Below, piece by piece: positions 44,517-53,646 of a stretch of 64,000 bases of DNA. The notes under the pieces are model-generated. The model searched no databases and had not been told where the DNA came from. It saw only the letters and a list, made by a program, of their open reading frames with translations. This stretch comes from Pseudooceanicola algae. GTDB taxonomy: Bacteria; Pseudomonadota; Alphaproteobacteria; Rhodobacterales; Rhodobacteraceae. The stretch covers positions 2,390,001 to 2,454,000 of the forward strand of contig NZ_CP060436.1 in the NCBI RefSeq assembly GCF_003590145.2. The letters run 5' to 3'. A program made the translations under genes and the position numbers. How positions within the stretch are numbered: position 1 is the first letter of the stretch; every line of letters starts with the position of its first letter.

Positions 44517-46094
44517 CTGTCAGCCCCGAGGCCAGCGCATTCACCGCCGCCGAGGCCATTGCAGAGCCCCCCCGCCGCCCACGCAGGGTGACGAAATCAC
44601 AGCCCCGGGAATTCGCCGCCAGCTCTGCCTTGCTTTCCGCCGCGCCGACGAAGCCGACCGGAAAGCCGAGGATCAGCGCCGGTTTCGCCGCCCCCCCGTC
44701 CAGTGCCTCCAGCAGGTGGAACAGCGCTGTCGGAGCATTGCCGATGGCCACCACCGCGCCCTCCAGCCGGTCGCGCCAAAGCTCTACCGCCGCGGCAGAG
44801 CGCGTGGTGCCAAGACGGTCCGCGAAGTCCGGTGTGCGGGGATCGTTCAGCGTCACCAGCACGTCATTGCCGGGCAGAAAGCGCCGTATGATCCCGGCCC
44901 CGACCATCTCGCAATCACAGATCACCGGCGCCCCGGCGGCCAGCGCCGCGCGCCCCGCCGTATAGGCAGAAGGGGTAAAGGCCAGCCGGTCGGCGACCTC
45001 GATCATGCCGCAGGCATGGATCACCCGCTCGGCCAGCCGGTCGAGCCCCTCGGGGAACCGGTCCAGACGGGCTTCGCGCCGCACGGTCGCAAAGCTTTGC
45101 GCATAGATCGCGGCGGGGTCTTTCAGATAAGGGCGCATCGGGGCGGTCGTTTTCGTTCGGGGCTTCGGCGCCTTCATGGGAAGCGGTACGGCGGCCAGCA
45201 ACGCGGCTTCGTGACCCAGCCCCAGAATCCAGGCTTCTTCCCGTGCAACCCGGTCCTGTTCCTCGGGGCCAAGCTCCGGGCTGCCGGCAAACAGCGGGGC
45301 GAGCGACCCGGCGGCATCCAGCGCGGCAAAGGCCGCTGCCGAAACCCGGACCTGCGCGCTGTCCAGCACTTCGTCCTCGGCCTGCGCCGCCTGGGCCTGG
45401 CGTTGCAACAAGGAGGGGTAGATCTCGGCCAGGACCACGGGGGCGTCGCCCCTGGCAAGACCGGTATCGAAGGGCCAGATGGCCAGATCACCCGCCAGCG
45501 CGGGATCATTGCGCAGGGCGTGCAAGGCGGGCAGACCCAGGATCACCTGGCTGCCGACAGAGCCCGCGTAGGCCAGTTGCCAGACCGTCTTGGCGCCCTT
45601 CGCCTGACTGTCGGCGATGCGCCTTTCCGGCGGGTGATCGGTGCCATGACGGGCCTTGGCCGTCACCGGTATCTGCGGGAAGTCCCACTCCGACGAGCGT
45701 CCCCAGCAGGGACCGACCCCGTCGTATAACGCGTTGATCCGCGAGGCGACCTCGTAACGGTTGGAGCTGTTGTCTGCCCCGTCCTCGACCGCTTCGGCGA
45801 ACCAGCGGATCAGCGCAAGGCCGCTTGGCGTGCCGCAGATCCGTTCGGCAACGCCTGACGGGTAGCCAAAGGGGAAATCGAAACCGACCAACACCCGCCG
45901 ACCGGCCGCCCGCTCTCGCAGCAATAGCGCCTTCAGCGCCTTGATGGCGTCCGCCCGGGTGCGGTGATATTCAGGCGTCTCCGCTGCACCATCCCGCACG
46001 ACAGCGAACCAGATGGCATCCTTGGACGGCTTGGCCGGGCTCGGCGCCGAGCGTGCGGACCAGTCCACCGCGACATGGGTGTCAAAAAGGCGGG

Positions 46095-46098
<4 letters not shown>
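44509..46098 (-). CDS. cobH: precorrin-8X methylmutase fused to a DUF429-like N-terminal domain
   Basis: The 529-residue frame has two modules. Residues about 321-529 are a complete CobH of 209 residues (MRPYLKDPAAIYAQSF at the start, catalytic His361 in ERVIHACGMIEV, PVICDCEMVGAGI, GNAPTALFHLLE), which moves the C11 methyl to C12 to give hydrogenobyrinate. Residues about 1-300 match a family often annotated in Rhodobacterales as a stand-alone protein: HVAVDWSARSAPSPAKPSKD, VLVGFDFPFGYPSGVAERI, LGLPALHAL and VLAEIYPSLL, resembling a DUF429/RNase-H-like fold. The link is a short basic stretch (KAPKPRTKTTAP). A separate start at ATG 45138 for CobH alone is conceivable, but no clear Shine-Dalgarno is visible and the frame is unbroken. 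It overlaps cbiX by 4 bp. Confidence 0.88.
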
Positions 46099-47294
<1,196 letters not shown>

Positions 47295-47298
47295 CGGA

Positions 47299-47571
47299 TC
47301 AGGCCCCGGCCAGCTCTTCTGCAAGCTCCTCGGGAAGGTCGTCTTCGCTGGCCTCGCTTTCGGCGGCCTCTTGTTCGGGCGCTTCTTCCTTGCGGCGGCC
47401 CTTCAGGGCCTTCAGCGCGGCAATGGCAATGGCGGCGGCGATGGCGGCCGCACCCAGCCAGTGGCTGTGACCCGCAACATCGACAAGATGCCCCGGATGG
47501 GCAGCCGCCGGCAGCGGCAACACCGCAAGGCCGAGCATCGGAAAATAGCGAGAATGGCGAAGATCGGGCAT
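47299..47571 (-). CDS. small membrane protein of the cobalamin operon
   Basis: A 90-residue protein with a signal-like or membrane N-terminus (PMLGLAVLPLPAAA), the motif HPGHLVDVAGHSHW at about 25-38 (four His residues), a transmembrane helix (LGAAAIAAAIAIAALKAL), a basic KGRRK stop, and a very acidic tail. Similar small HPGH proteins recur in Rhodobacterales cobalamin loci. AAAGGA precedes the ATG. It heads the cbiX-cobH-cobL-cobI-cobJ run. The His cluster suggests metal binding; the biochemical role is unknown. Confidence 0.72.
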   Translation of the reverse strand: MPDLRHSRYFPMLGLAVLPLPAAAHPGHLVDVAGHSHWLGAAAIAAAIAIAALKALKGRRKEEAPEQEAAESEASEDDLPEELAEELAGA

Positions 47572-48014
47572 GATCCGGGTCCTTTCCTGTCAGTCTGACC
47601 CGCCACGCGCGAAAAGCATCAAACCGCCTCGGGCGGGCGGCTTTTCTGACGATGCACCCTCGGGCCCCCGACATGGGTCGGCCCCTGGTGCACTTCTTTC
47701 CGGCCCCGTGACGGGCTCGTCTGCCTCTTTACTAGCGAAGCCGATACCACCATGCAATCCGCCCCTCCGCCGCGCGGCGGTTCCCGGCCCGATCCGACCG
47801 CGCGATCGGGCGTGACTGCCTGCGCGCTGCGCATCCGTCCCGTCGCAGGCCACGAGGGGCTGTGCACCCACGCACCCAACCTGCGCGATGAATGGGATTG
47901 GACTGCATCGACGCAGGGACTAGGTTCCGGATTAACAGATGACCCTTGCCCGGACTTCAGGCACTGTCCGGCAATAGGGGCCTTCGCAACCGCTTCACCC
48001 CGAAAGGACAGGAC
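47572..48014. other. divergent intergenic region, no gene found
   Basis: This 443-bp gap separates the small cobalamin-operon gene from the glutathionyl reductase gene. It holds a 7-bp inverted repeat GCCCGAT/ATCGGGC (47787-47793 and 47805-47811) and a CCGCC/GGCGG hairpin near 47624-47640. I looked for a cobalamin riboswitch here on the minus strand and found none of its conserved blocks. Confidence 0.6.
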
Positions 48015-49010
48015 ATGGGACTGCTCGTAGACGGCACATGGACCGACCGCTGGTACGACACGAAAAGCTCGGGCGGGGCCTTCGTCCGCCAGACCTCGCA
48101 ATTCCGCAACTGGGTCACGGCCGATGGCAGCGCCGGCCCCTCGGGCGATCCCGGCTTCAAGGCCGAGGCGGGGCGCTATCACCTCTATGTCTCCTACGCC
48201 TGCCCCTGGGCCCACCGGGCGCTGATATTCCGCAGCCTCAAGGGGCTTGAGGGGCTGATCGGGGTTTCGGTCGTCCACCCCGAGATGCTGGGCGAGGGCT
48301 GGACCTTTGACAGCGATTTCGACGGCGCAACCGGCGACACGCTGCTCGGCCATGCCTTTATGCGCGATGTCTATCTGGCCGCCGATCCGGGTGCCACGAC
48401 CCGCGTGACGGTGCCGGTTCTCTGGGACAGGCAGGCCGGCACCATCGTTTCCAACGAAAGCGCCGAGATCATCCGGATGTTCAACTCTGCCTTTGACGGG
48501 CTGACCGGAAACAGCCTTGATTTCTGGCCCGAAGCCCAGCGCGCCGAGATCGAAACGCTGAACGAGCGGATCTACGACACGATCAACAATGGCGTCTACA
48601 AGGCCGGCTTTGCCACCACGCAAAAGGCCTATGACGCCGCCGTGCGGCCGCTGTTCGACAGCCTCGACTGGGTTGAGGGGATCCTGACCGAAAACCGCTA
48701 CCTGACCGGGGACCAGATCACCGAGGCCGACTGGCGGCTGTTCACCACGCTGATCCGTTTCGACAAGGTCTATCACACGCATTTCAAATGCAACCTGAGG
48801 CGGATCGTGGATTACCCGAACCTCCAAGGCTACCTGCGCGAGCTATATCAATGGCCGGGCGTCGCCGGGACGGTCAATTTCGACCATATCTGCCGCCATT
48901 ATTACTATAGCCACGACACGATCAATCCGCATCGGATCGTGCCGATCACCCCGGATCTGGACCTTGCCGCGCCGCATGGGCGCGATCGCCTGTCCGACAA
49001 CCGGGGCTAA
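48015..49010 (+). CDS. glutathionyl-hydroquinone reductase (YqjG/Xi-class GST)
   Basis: The 331-residue protein has the Xi-class layout: GRYHLYVSYACPWAHRALIFR with the catalytic Cys in the CPWA motif, then VPVLWDRQAGTIVSNESAEIIRM, and a C-terminal all-helical GST domain with RYLTGDQITEADWRLFTTLIRFD. These enzymes reduce glutathionyl-hydroquinones and dehalogenated quinones using glutathione. Start ATG 48015 has AAGGACAGG upstream. It stands alone and points away from the cobalamin operon. Confidence 0.93.
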   Translation: MGLLVDGTWTDRWYDTKSSGGAFVRQTSQFRNWVTADGSAGPSGDPGFKAEAGRYHLYVSYACPWAHRALIFRSLKGLEGLIGVSVVHPEMLGEGWTFDSDFDGATGDTLLGHAFMRDVYLAADPGATTRVTVPVLWDRQAGTIVSNESAEIIRMFNSAFDGLTGNSLDFWPEAQRAEIETLNERIYDTINNGVYKAGFATTQKAYDAAVRPLFDSLDWVEGILTENRYLTGDQITEADWRLFTTLIRFDKVYHTHFKCNLRRIVDYPNLQGYLRELYQWPGVAGTVNFDHICRHYYYSHDTINPHRIVPITPDLDLAAPHGRDRLSDNRG

Positions 49011-49098
49011 CGTCGGCCCGACGCCGGAGGGCATGAAACCTGCATGGGACGGGGGAAGCAACTCCCTCCTCCCATCCTGTGCTCGGTATTGGGCCAGG

Positions 49099-49776
49099 CT
49101 ATCCCTTGCCGCCCCGGATCTGCTCGCGTGCCTCGGCGCCAAAGTGATCCGCCATGGCGGCAATGTCGGAGGGCGGCGAGGTCGAATTCATCAGCGCGCA
49201 GGCATTGGTCGCATGCTGGAAGATCGAGCCATCCGAAAAGAAACTGGTGTTGGTGACGAAGATGACCTTGGTCGCGGGCTGGCGGTAATTGGCGAAATCC
49301 GCAATCGCCAGCGCCGAGCCCTGATCCAGAACGAGGTCCAGCACGATCACGTCGTACTCCTCGTTCCGCAGGCATTCGATGGCCGCATCCTGCCCGTGGA
49401 CCAACCGGGCCATGCTGCCGTTGCGATCGAAATGGCGCTTCCAGATCCAGCCAAGCTGGGTTTCGCTTTCCACGATCAGGACCCGCATCGGGTCAGGCCG
49501 GGCCGCAAGAGCGCCGCTTTCATCGATCAGTTTGGCGGTCTGCAGGCCGGGCACGGGCCCCTGCAACGCCGGACCCAAAGCGGGCAGCCCCCCCGGCACG
49601 GAAACGCCGCCGTCGCCCGCCACGTTTTCGGTCCCGCCAGCACGCGCAGCCTGATCGTCATTGCCCTTGCCGCAGTCAGTCCCCGATGCCTCGTCTCCGC
49701 CCTTGCCCGGCAGGGACGACCCCAGACCTTCCGGCGCCAGGTGGTCGGGGATCGAGCGTTTACGGTAACCGATCAA
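49099..49776 (-). CDS. degenerate CheY-like receiver protein with long N-terminal linker
   Basis: The 225-residue frame opens at a TTG (49776) behind a strong GGAAGAGGAG. Residues 1-96 are low-complexity Gly/Asp/Pro/Ala sequence (disordered linker; no domain recognised). Residues about 97-218 are a receiver domain: RVLIVESETQLGW, phospho-acceptor Asp147 in VIVLDLVLDQG, and VIFVTNTSFF. The usual acidic pair is replaced by Glu-Ser (103-104) and the conserved Lys-Pro before the last helix is missing (NSTSPPSD). It has no output domain. Phosphorylation may be impaired, so it could be a pseudo-receiver or stand-alone adapter. If the TTG is wrong, a start at residue 97 (MRVLIVESE) would give a 129-residue receiver. 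Confidence 0.72.
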   Translation of the reverse strand: MIGYRKRSIPDHLAPEGLGSSLPGKGGDEASGTDCGKGNDDQAARAGGTENVAGDGGVSVPGGLPALGPALQGPVPGLQTAKLIDESGALAARPDPMRVLIVESETQLGWIWKRHFDRNGSMARLVHGQDAAIECLRNEEYDVIVLDLVLDQGSALAIADFANYRQPATKVIFVTNTSFFSDGSIFQHATNACALMNSTSPPSDIAAMADHFGAEAREQIRGGKG

Positions 49777-49874
49777 CGGGCGCTCCTCTTCCTTTCACAC
49801 GCGGCTTTTGCGTGCCTCGCAATTACGGACTTGGGGTTACGGTTTGTTAAGTTACTATCCCGCCGAATGGCTAA

Positions 49875-49922
49875 CAAACTCTTAACAATGCCGCGCGCGA
49901 AGCCCCCGGCGTTAAGAGTTTG
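49875..49922. repeat. 12-bp perfect inverted repeat between the receiver and DUF1636 genes
   Basis: CAAACTCTTAAC (49875-49886) and GTTAAGAGTTTG (49911-49922) are exact reverse complements with a 24-base GC-rich loop. It lies 53 bp before the plus-strand DUF1636 start's leader and about 100 bp from the receiver gene. It could be a terminator-like hairpin (no T-run), a paired operator or an RNA structure. TTAAC/GTTAA elements near 49850, 49882 and 49911 also resemble half-sites of CtrA-type regulators, only weakly. Confidence 0.6.
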
Positions 49923-49988
49923 ATTTTCTGCTATTTCTGTTAGAAACAGCGCCGAATGCCCGTCACCGGGCTACTACCGGAGAGCTGC

Positions 49989-50384
49989 ATGACGACCTGG
50001 ATCACCATCTGCGACACCTGCAAGACCGAAGGATGGGATGCCGAAACCGCGCAGGCCACGGACGGCGAATCGCTGGCCGATCTGCTGGAACCGCTGGCCT
50101 CGGCGCGCGGGGTCCGCACCCGGCGCGTCTCCTGCCTGATGGGCTGCAACCAGGGCTGCAACGTGGCGATTCAGGGAGCCGGGAAACTGTGCTACACGCT
50201 TGGGCGGTTCCTGCCTGAACCCGAAGCCGCCGAGGCCATCGCCGACTACGCCCTGCTGCACCAGCAAAGCGCCAGCGGGCAGGTCCCCTACCGCGACTGG
50301 CCGCAGGGGGTCAAAGGCCATTTCGTCACCCGCCATCCGCCGCTGCCCGACGCCGAAGCCAATGCCGAAGCCGACAAGACATGA
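49989..50384 (+). CDS. DUF1636 family ferredoxin-like protein
   Basis: A 131-residue protein: TTWITICDTCKTEGWD (Cys pair CDTC), then RRVSCLMGCNQGCNVAIQGAGK (Cys-rich block C-x3-C-x3-C), and YTLGRFLPEPEAAEAIADY. The pattern matches DUF1636, a thioredoxin-like 2Fe-2S ferredoxin-type family that occurs near cobalamin genes. GGAGAGC precedes the ATG. Its stop overlaps cobC by 4 bp, so it is translated with the cobC-cbiB pair. A redox or cluster-binding role is expected; the partner is unknown. Confidence 0.82.
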   Translation: MTTWITICDTCKTEGWDAETAQATDGESLADLLEPLASARGVRTRRVSCLMGCNQGCNVAIQGAGKLCYTLGRFLPEPEAAEAIADYALLHQQSASGQVPYRDWPQGVKGHFVTRHPPLPDAEANAEADKT

Positions 50385-51343
50385 CCTCTCGACCCAAGGC
50401 CGACGGCCCGCGCGATCACGGCGGCAATCTGGACGCGGCCATTGCCCGGTTCGGCGGGGCGCGCGAAGACTGGCTCGACCTGTCCACGGGCATCAATCCA
50501 GTGCCCTACCCGCTGCCCGATTTCCCCGCTGGCAGCTGGACAGCCCTGCCCGATCACACCGCGCAAGATGCCCTGCTAAAGGCCGCCCGCCGCTTCTGGT
50601 CCCTCCCCTCCGAGGCCGCGATCCTCGCCGTCCCCGGCGCCTCTGCCGCCATCGCGCATCTGCCGCTTCTGGCCCCTTCCGGCACGGTCCACATCCCTGC
50701 GCCCACCTATAACGAGCACGCCGCCAGCTTTGCGCGCTGCGGCTGGCAGATCAGTGCGCAGGACAGGCCCGACGCCACCGCCCGCGTCCTTGTGCACCCC
50801 AACAACCCCACCGGCGCCTTTCACGATCTGCCCGGCGCCGGCCCGCTGACCGTGATCGACGAGAGCTTCTGCGACATCGCGCCGGATCGCTCCCTTGTCG
50901 ACCATGCGACCCACCCCAACACCTTGATCCTGAAAAGCTTTGGCAAGTTCTGGGGCCTCGCGGGTCTGCGCCTCGGCTTCGTCATCGCCGCTCCCGACAT
51001 GATCGCCCGGCTGGCCGACATGCTCGGGCCATGGCCCGTTTCCGGCCCGGCGCTGGAGGTCGGTCGCCGCGCCCTGTCGGACCCCGACTGGGCCGAAGCA
51101 ACACGCGCGCGCCTGACGCGGGACGCCGCCCGAATGGACGCGATCCTGGCCGCCGCCGGTGCCACGATCCACGGCGGTACACCGCTGTTTCGCCTATACG
51201 ATTGCGACGATCCCGAAGCCCTGCAAACCCATCTGGCAAGCCATTGGATCTGGAGCCGCACCTTCCCCTATTCCGGCCGCTGGATCCGTCTTGGCCTGCC
51301 GCCCGAACCCGGTTTCGCCCGCCTTGAACAGGCCATGGCATGA
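50381..51343 (+). CDS. cobC: threonine-phosphate decarboxylase
   Basis: A 320-residue PLP-dependent aminotransferase-fold enzyme (aspartate aminotransferase class I/II): HGGNLDAAIARFGG and LDLSTGINPVPYPLP at the N-terminus (CobD/CobC signature), VHPNNPTGAF, IDESFCD and SFGKFWGLAGLRLG with the PLP lysine at about 189. It converts L-threonine phosphate to aminopropanol phosphate, the linker of the lower loop. It overlaps DUF1636 and cbiB by 4 bp each. Confidence 0.92.
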   Translation: MTSRPKADGPRDHGGNLDAAIARFGGAREDWLDLSTGINPVPYPLPDFPAGSWTALPDHTAQDALLKAARRFWSLPSEAAILAVPGASAAIAHLPLLAPSGTVHIPAPTYNEHAASFARCGWQISAQDRPDATARVLVHPNNPTGAFHDLPGAGPLTVIDESFCDIAPDRSLVDHATHPNTLILKSFGKFWGLAGLRLGFVIAAPDMIARLADMLGPWPVSGPALEVGRRALSDPDWAEATRARLTRDAARMDAILAAAGATIHGGTPLFRLYDCDDPEALQTHLASHWIWSRTFPYSGRWIRLGLPPEPGFARLEQAMA

Positions 51344-52260
51344 GCACCCCGCTTATCCTGTTCTGCGCCCTGCTGCTCGACGCCCTGCTGGGGGAACCCG
51401 CCTGGGCCTGGGCGCGCTGGCCGCATCCGGCCGTGCTGATGGGCCGGTTGATCGGCTGGGCCGACACCCGGTTCAACCAAGGCGGCCTGCGCCGCCTCAA
51501 GGGGGTGCTGCTGGTTTTTGCGCTGATCGTCACGGGATGGCTTGCGGGCGGCCTGATCGCCGCTTTCGGCTGGCTGCCGCAGCTTGTCGTCGCCGCGATC
51601 CTGCTGGCGCAGAAATCGCTGATCGACCATGTCCGCGCCGTGGCCGACGGGCTGCGCATGTCCCTGCCGCAGGGCCGGCGTGCCGTCGCCCGGATCGTCG
51701 GTCGCGACACCAAAGGGATCGAGGTCCCTGCCGTCGCCCGTGCCGCCATCGAAAGTGCCGCCGAAAATGCCTCGGACGGAGTCGTGGCCCCGGCCTTCTG
51801 GTTCCTGATCGGCGGGCTACCGGCCATGCTGATCTACAAGCTGATCAATACCGCCGACAGCATGATCGGCCACCGCACCCCCCGCCATGCGCAGTTCGGC
51901 TGGGCAGCCGCCCGCATGGACGATCTGCTTAACCTTTTGCCCGCGCGACTCACCGCCCTGCTTCTGGCGCTTCTTTCGGGATGTCTGAACAATTGGCCAC
52001 AGATTGCACAGGACGCGCGCCTTCACCGCTCTCCCAACGCCGGCTGGCCCGAAGCGGCGATGGCCCGCGCGCTTCACGTCGCGCTGTCGGGTCCCCGCGC
52101 CTATCACGGCGAAATGCAGCCGCTTGCCTGGATCCACCCCAAGGGCAGCCGCAGCCCCGGCCCCGCCGAAATCGACTCCGCCTGCGCCCGGCTCTGGCAG
52201 CTTTGGGCGGCGCTTCTGGCGCTCTGCCTCCTGCTCTGGCTGATCGGCGCAATCCTGTAG
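51340..52260 (+). CDS. cbiB: adenosylcobinamide-phosphate synthase
   Basis: A 306-residue membrane protein: LLDALLGEPAWAWARWPHPAVLMGRLIGWAD at the N-terminus, then RAAIESAAENASDGVVAPAFWFLIGGLPAMLIYKLINTADSMIGHRT and YHGEMQPLAWIHPKG, all diagnostic of CbiB/CobD. It joins aminopropanol phosphate to adenosylcobyric acid. Coupled to cobC by a 4-bp overlap. Several membrane helices are present. In aerobic nomenclature the same gene is cobD. Confidence 0.94.
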   Translation: MSTPLILFCALLLDALLGEPAWAWARWPHPAVLMGRLIGWADTRFNQGGLRRLKGVLLVFALIVTGWLAGGLIAAFGWLPQLVVAAILLAQKSLIDHVRAVADGLRMSLPQGRRAVARIVGRDTKGIEVPAVARAAIESAAENASDGVVAPAFWFLIGGLPAMLIYKLINTADSMIGHRTPRHAQFGWAAARMDDLLNLLPARLTALLLALLSGCLNNWPQIAQDARLHRSPNAGWPEAAMARALHVALSGPRAYHGEMQPLAWIHPKGSRSPGPAEIDSACARLWQLWAALLALCLLLWLIGAIL

Positions 52261-52340
52261 TTTGCCGGATCGTTCCGGCCTGCTACCTTCGTGCCAACCA
52301 TGCAATCGGCACCCAGCCCTTGCCCACCGGAGGACCACCC

Positions 52341-53516
52341 ATGACCATCCGCAGCCTGATCGCCAGCCTCGCGCTGGCGCTTCCCGCCCCGGCGCTTGCG
52401 CAAAGCTGCGGTGGCAGCTTTTCCGGCTTCATCCAGGGCCTTGCCAGTGAAGCAATGCAACGCGGCCATGCCCAGGCGACGGTGCAAAGCTTCTTCGCCG
52501 GTGTCGCGCAAGACCCCAAGGTGCTCGAAGCGGACCGGCGCCAGGGTGTCTTTCAGCTGGATTTCACCAGCTTCGCCCGGCGCCTGATCTCGCAGAACCG
52601 GATCGAGACGGGGCAAGCCAAGGCCCGACAATATGCCTCTGTCTTCGACACGATCGAGCGCAGCTACGGCGTGCCACGCGGCATCCTTCTGGCCTTCTGG
52701 GCCTTTGAAACAGATTACGGTGGCTTCCAGGGCGATTTCAACACGCTGAACGCGCTGGTCACCCTGTCGCACGATTGCCGGCGCCCGGAATTGTTCCGGC
52801 CTCAGGTATTCGCGGCGCTGGAGCTCTACGAAAAGGGCGACTTTTCCCCCGGCGGCACCACCGGCGCCTGGGCGGGCGAAATCGGCATGGTACAGATGCT
52901 ACCGGGCGACATCTTGGAAAACGGGGTAGATGGCGACGGCGACGGCCATGTGCGGCTGAAAACCTCGCCCCCGGATGCGCTGATGTCAGGCGCAAAGATG
53001 CTGCGCGGCCTCGGCTGGCAGCCCAATCAACCCTGGCTGCAGGAAATCCGCCTGCCCGCGCAGATGGACTGGGCGCAAACCGGCCTGACCACGACCAAAG
53101 GCGCCAGCGACTGGCAACGCCTTGGTGTCACGCCCCGGTCAGGCCAATGGCAGGCCAGCAACCTGCCCGGTTCGATCATCCTGCCGCAGGGCCGCAACGG
53201 ACCGGCCTTCCTTGCCTATCCGAATTTCTCGACCCTCTTCGAATGGAACCAAAGCTTCACCTATGTACTGACCGCCGCCTATTTCGCGACCCGGTTCTCC
53301 GGCGCACCCGTGTTCGATGCTGGCAACCCGGCACCCGGGCTGTCGGGGCAGGACATGCTGTCCCTCCAACGCAAACTGGTCGCCATGGGCTACGACGTCG
53401 GCGCGGTCGACGGGATCCTTGGCGAAAAGACCCGGGAAAGCGTGCAATCCGTCCAACAGCGCCTCGGCCTTCCCGCAGATGCCTGGCCGACGCAGGACCT
53501 TCTGAACAGGCTCTAG
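52341..53516 (+). CDS. lytic murein transglycosylase B-type with peptidoglycan-binding domain
   Basis: A 391-residue precursor with signal peptide (MTIRSLIASLALALPAPALA). An SLT2/MltB catalytic region runs about 35-315: GVPRGILLAFWAFETDYG with the catalytic Glu in FWAFETDYGG, then TGAWAGEIGMVQMLPGDIL. A C-terminal PG_binding_1 domain runs about 330-388 (MLSLQRKLVAMGYDVGAVDGILGEKT). It cleaves the MurNAc-GlcNAc bond in the periplasm. GGAGGACC precedes the ATG at 52341; the in-frame region upstream is the cbiB 3' end in another phase. Not related to the flanking cobalamin genes. Confidence 0.93.
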   Translation: MTIRSLIASLALALPAPALAQSCGGSFSGFIQGLASEAMQRGHAQATVQSFFAGVAQDPKVLEADRRQGVFQLDFTSFARRLISQNRIETGQAKARQYASVFDTIERSYGVPRGILLAFWAFETDYGGFQGDFNTLNALVTLSHDCRRPELFRPQVFAALELYEKGDFSPGGTTGAWAGEIGMVQMLPGDILENGVDGDGDGHVRLKTSPPDALMSGAKMLRGLGWQPNQPWLQEIRLPAQMDWAQTGLTTTKGASDWQRLGVTPRSGQWQASNLPGSIILPQGRNGPAFLAYPNFSTLFEWNQSFTYVLTAAYFATRFSGAPVFDAGNPAPGLSGQDMLSLQRKLVAMGYDVGAVDGILGEKTRESVQSVQQRLGLPADAWPTQDLLNRL

Positions 53517-53573
53517 GGGAAACAACCCGTCCCGCCTCCGCAGAAAACAGCGAACCAAAACGCGCTCTTTATC

Positions 53574-53646
53574 ATCTGGCCGAAAATACTTCGGGGGAGG
53601 CGTCAAAGCGCGCAGCGCTTTGGCGGTGGGGGCGGAGCCCCCCTGA
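53574..53646 (-). repeat. dispersed intergenic hairpin repeat (copy 2), after smc
   Basis: Read on the minus strand from the smc stop: GGGGGGCTCCGCCCCC hairpin, CCAAAGCGCTGCGCGCTTTG hairpin, then CCCCCGAAGTATTTTCGGCC and AGATGATAAAG. It shares the hairpin-hairpin-GRNTATTT order with the copy at 40746. Confidence 0.7.

Noticed and set aside
47572-47760. Possible cobalamin riboswitch upstream of the cbiX operon
   Set aside because: None of the conserved blocks (GCCACTGG, B12-box, GGGAATGCGG) are present; only weak inverted repeats were found.
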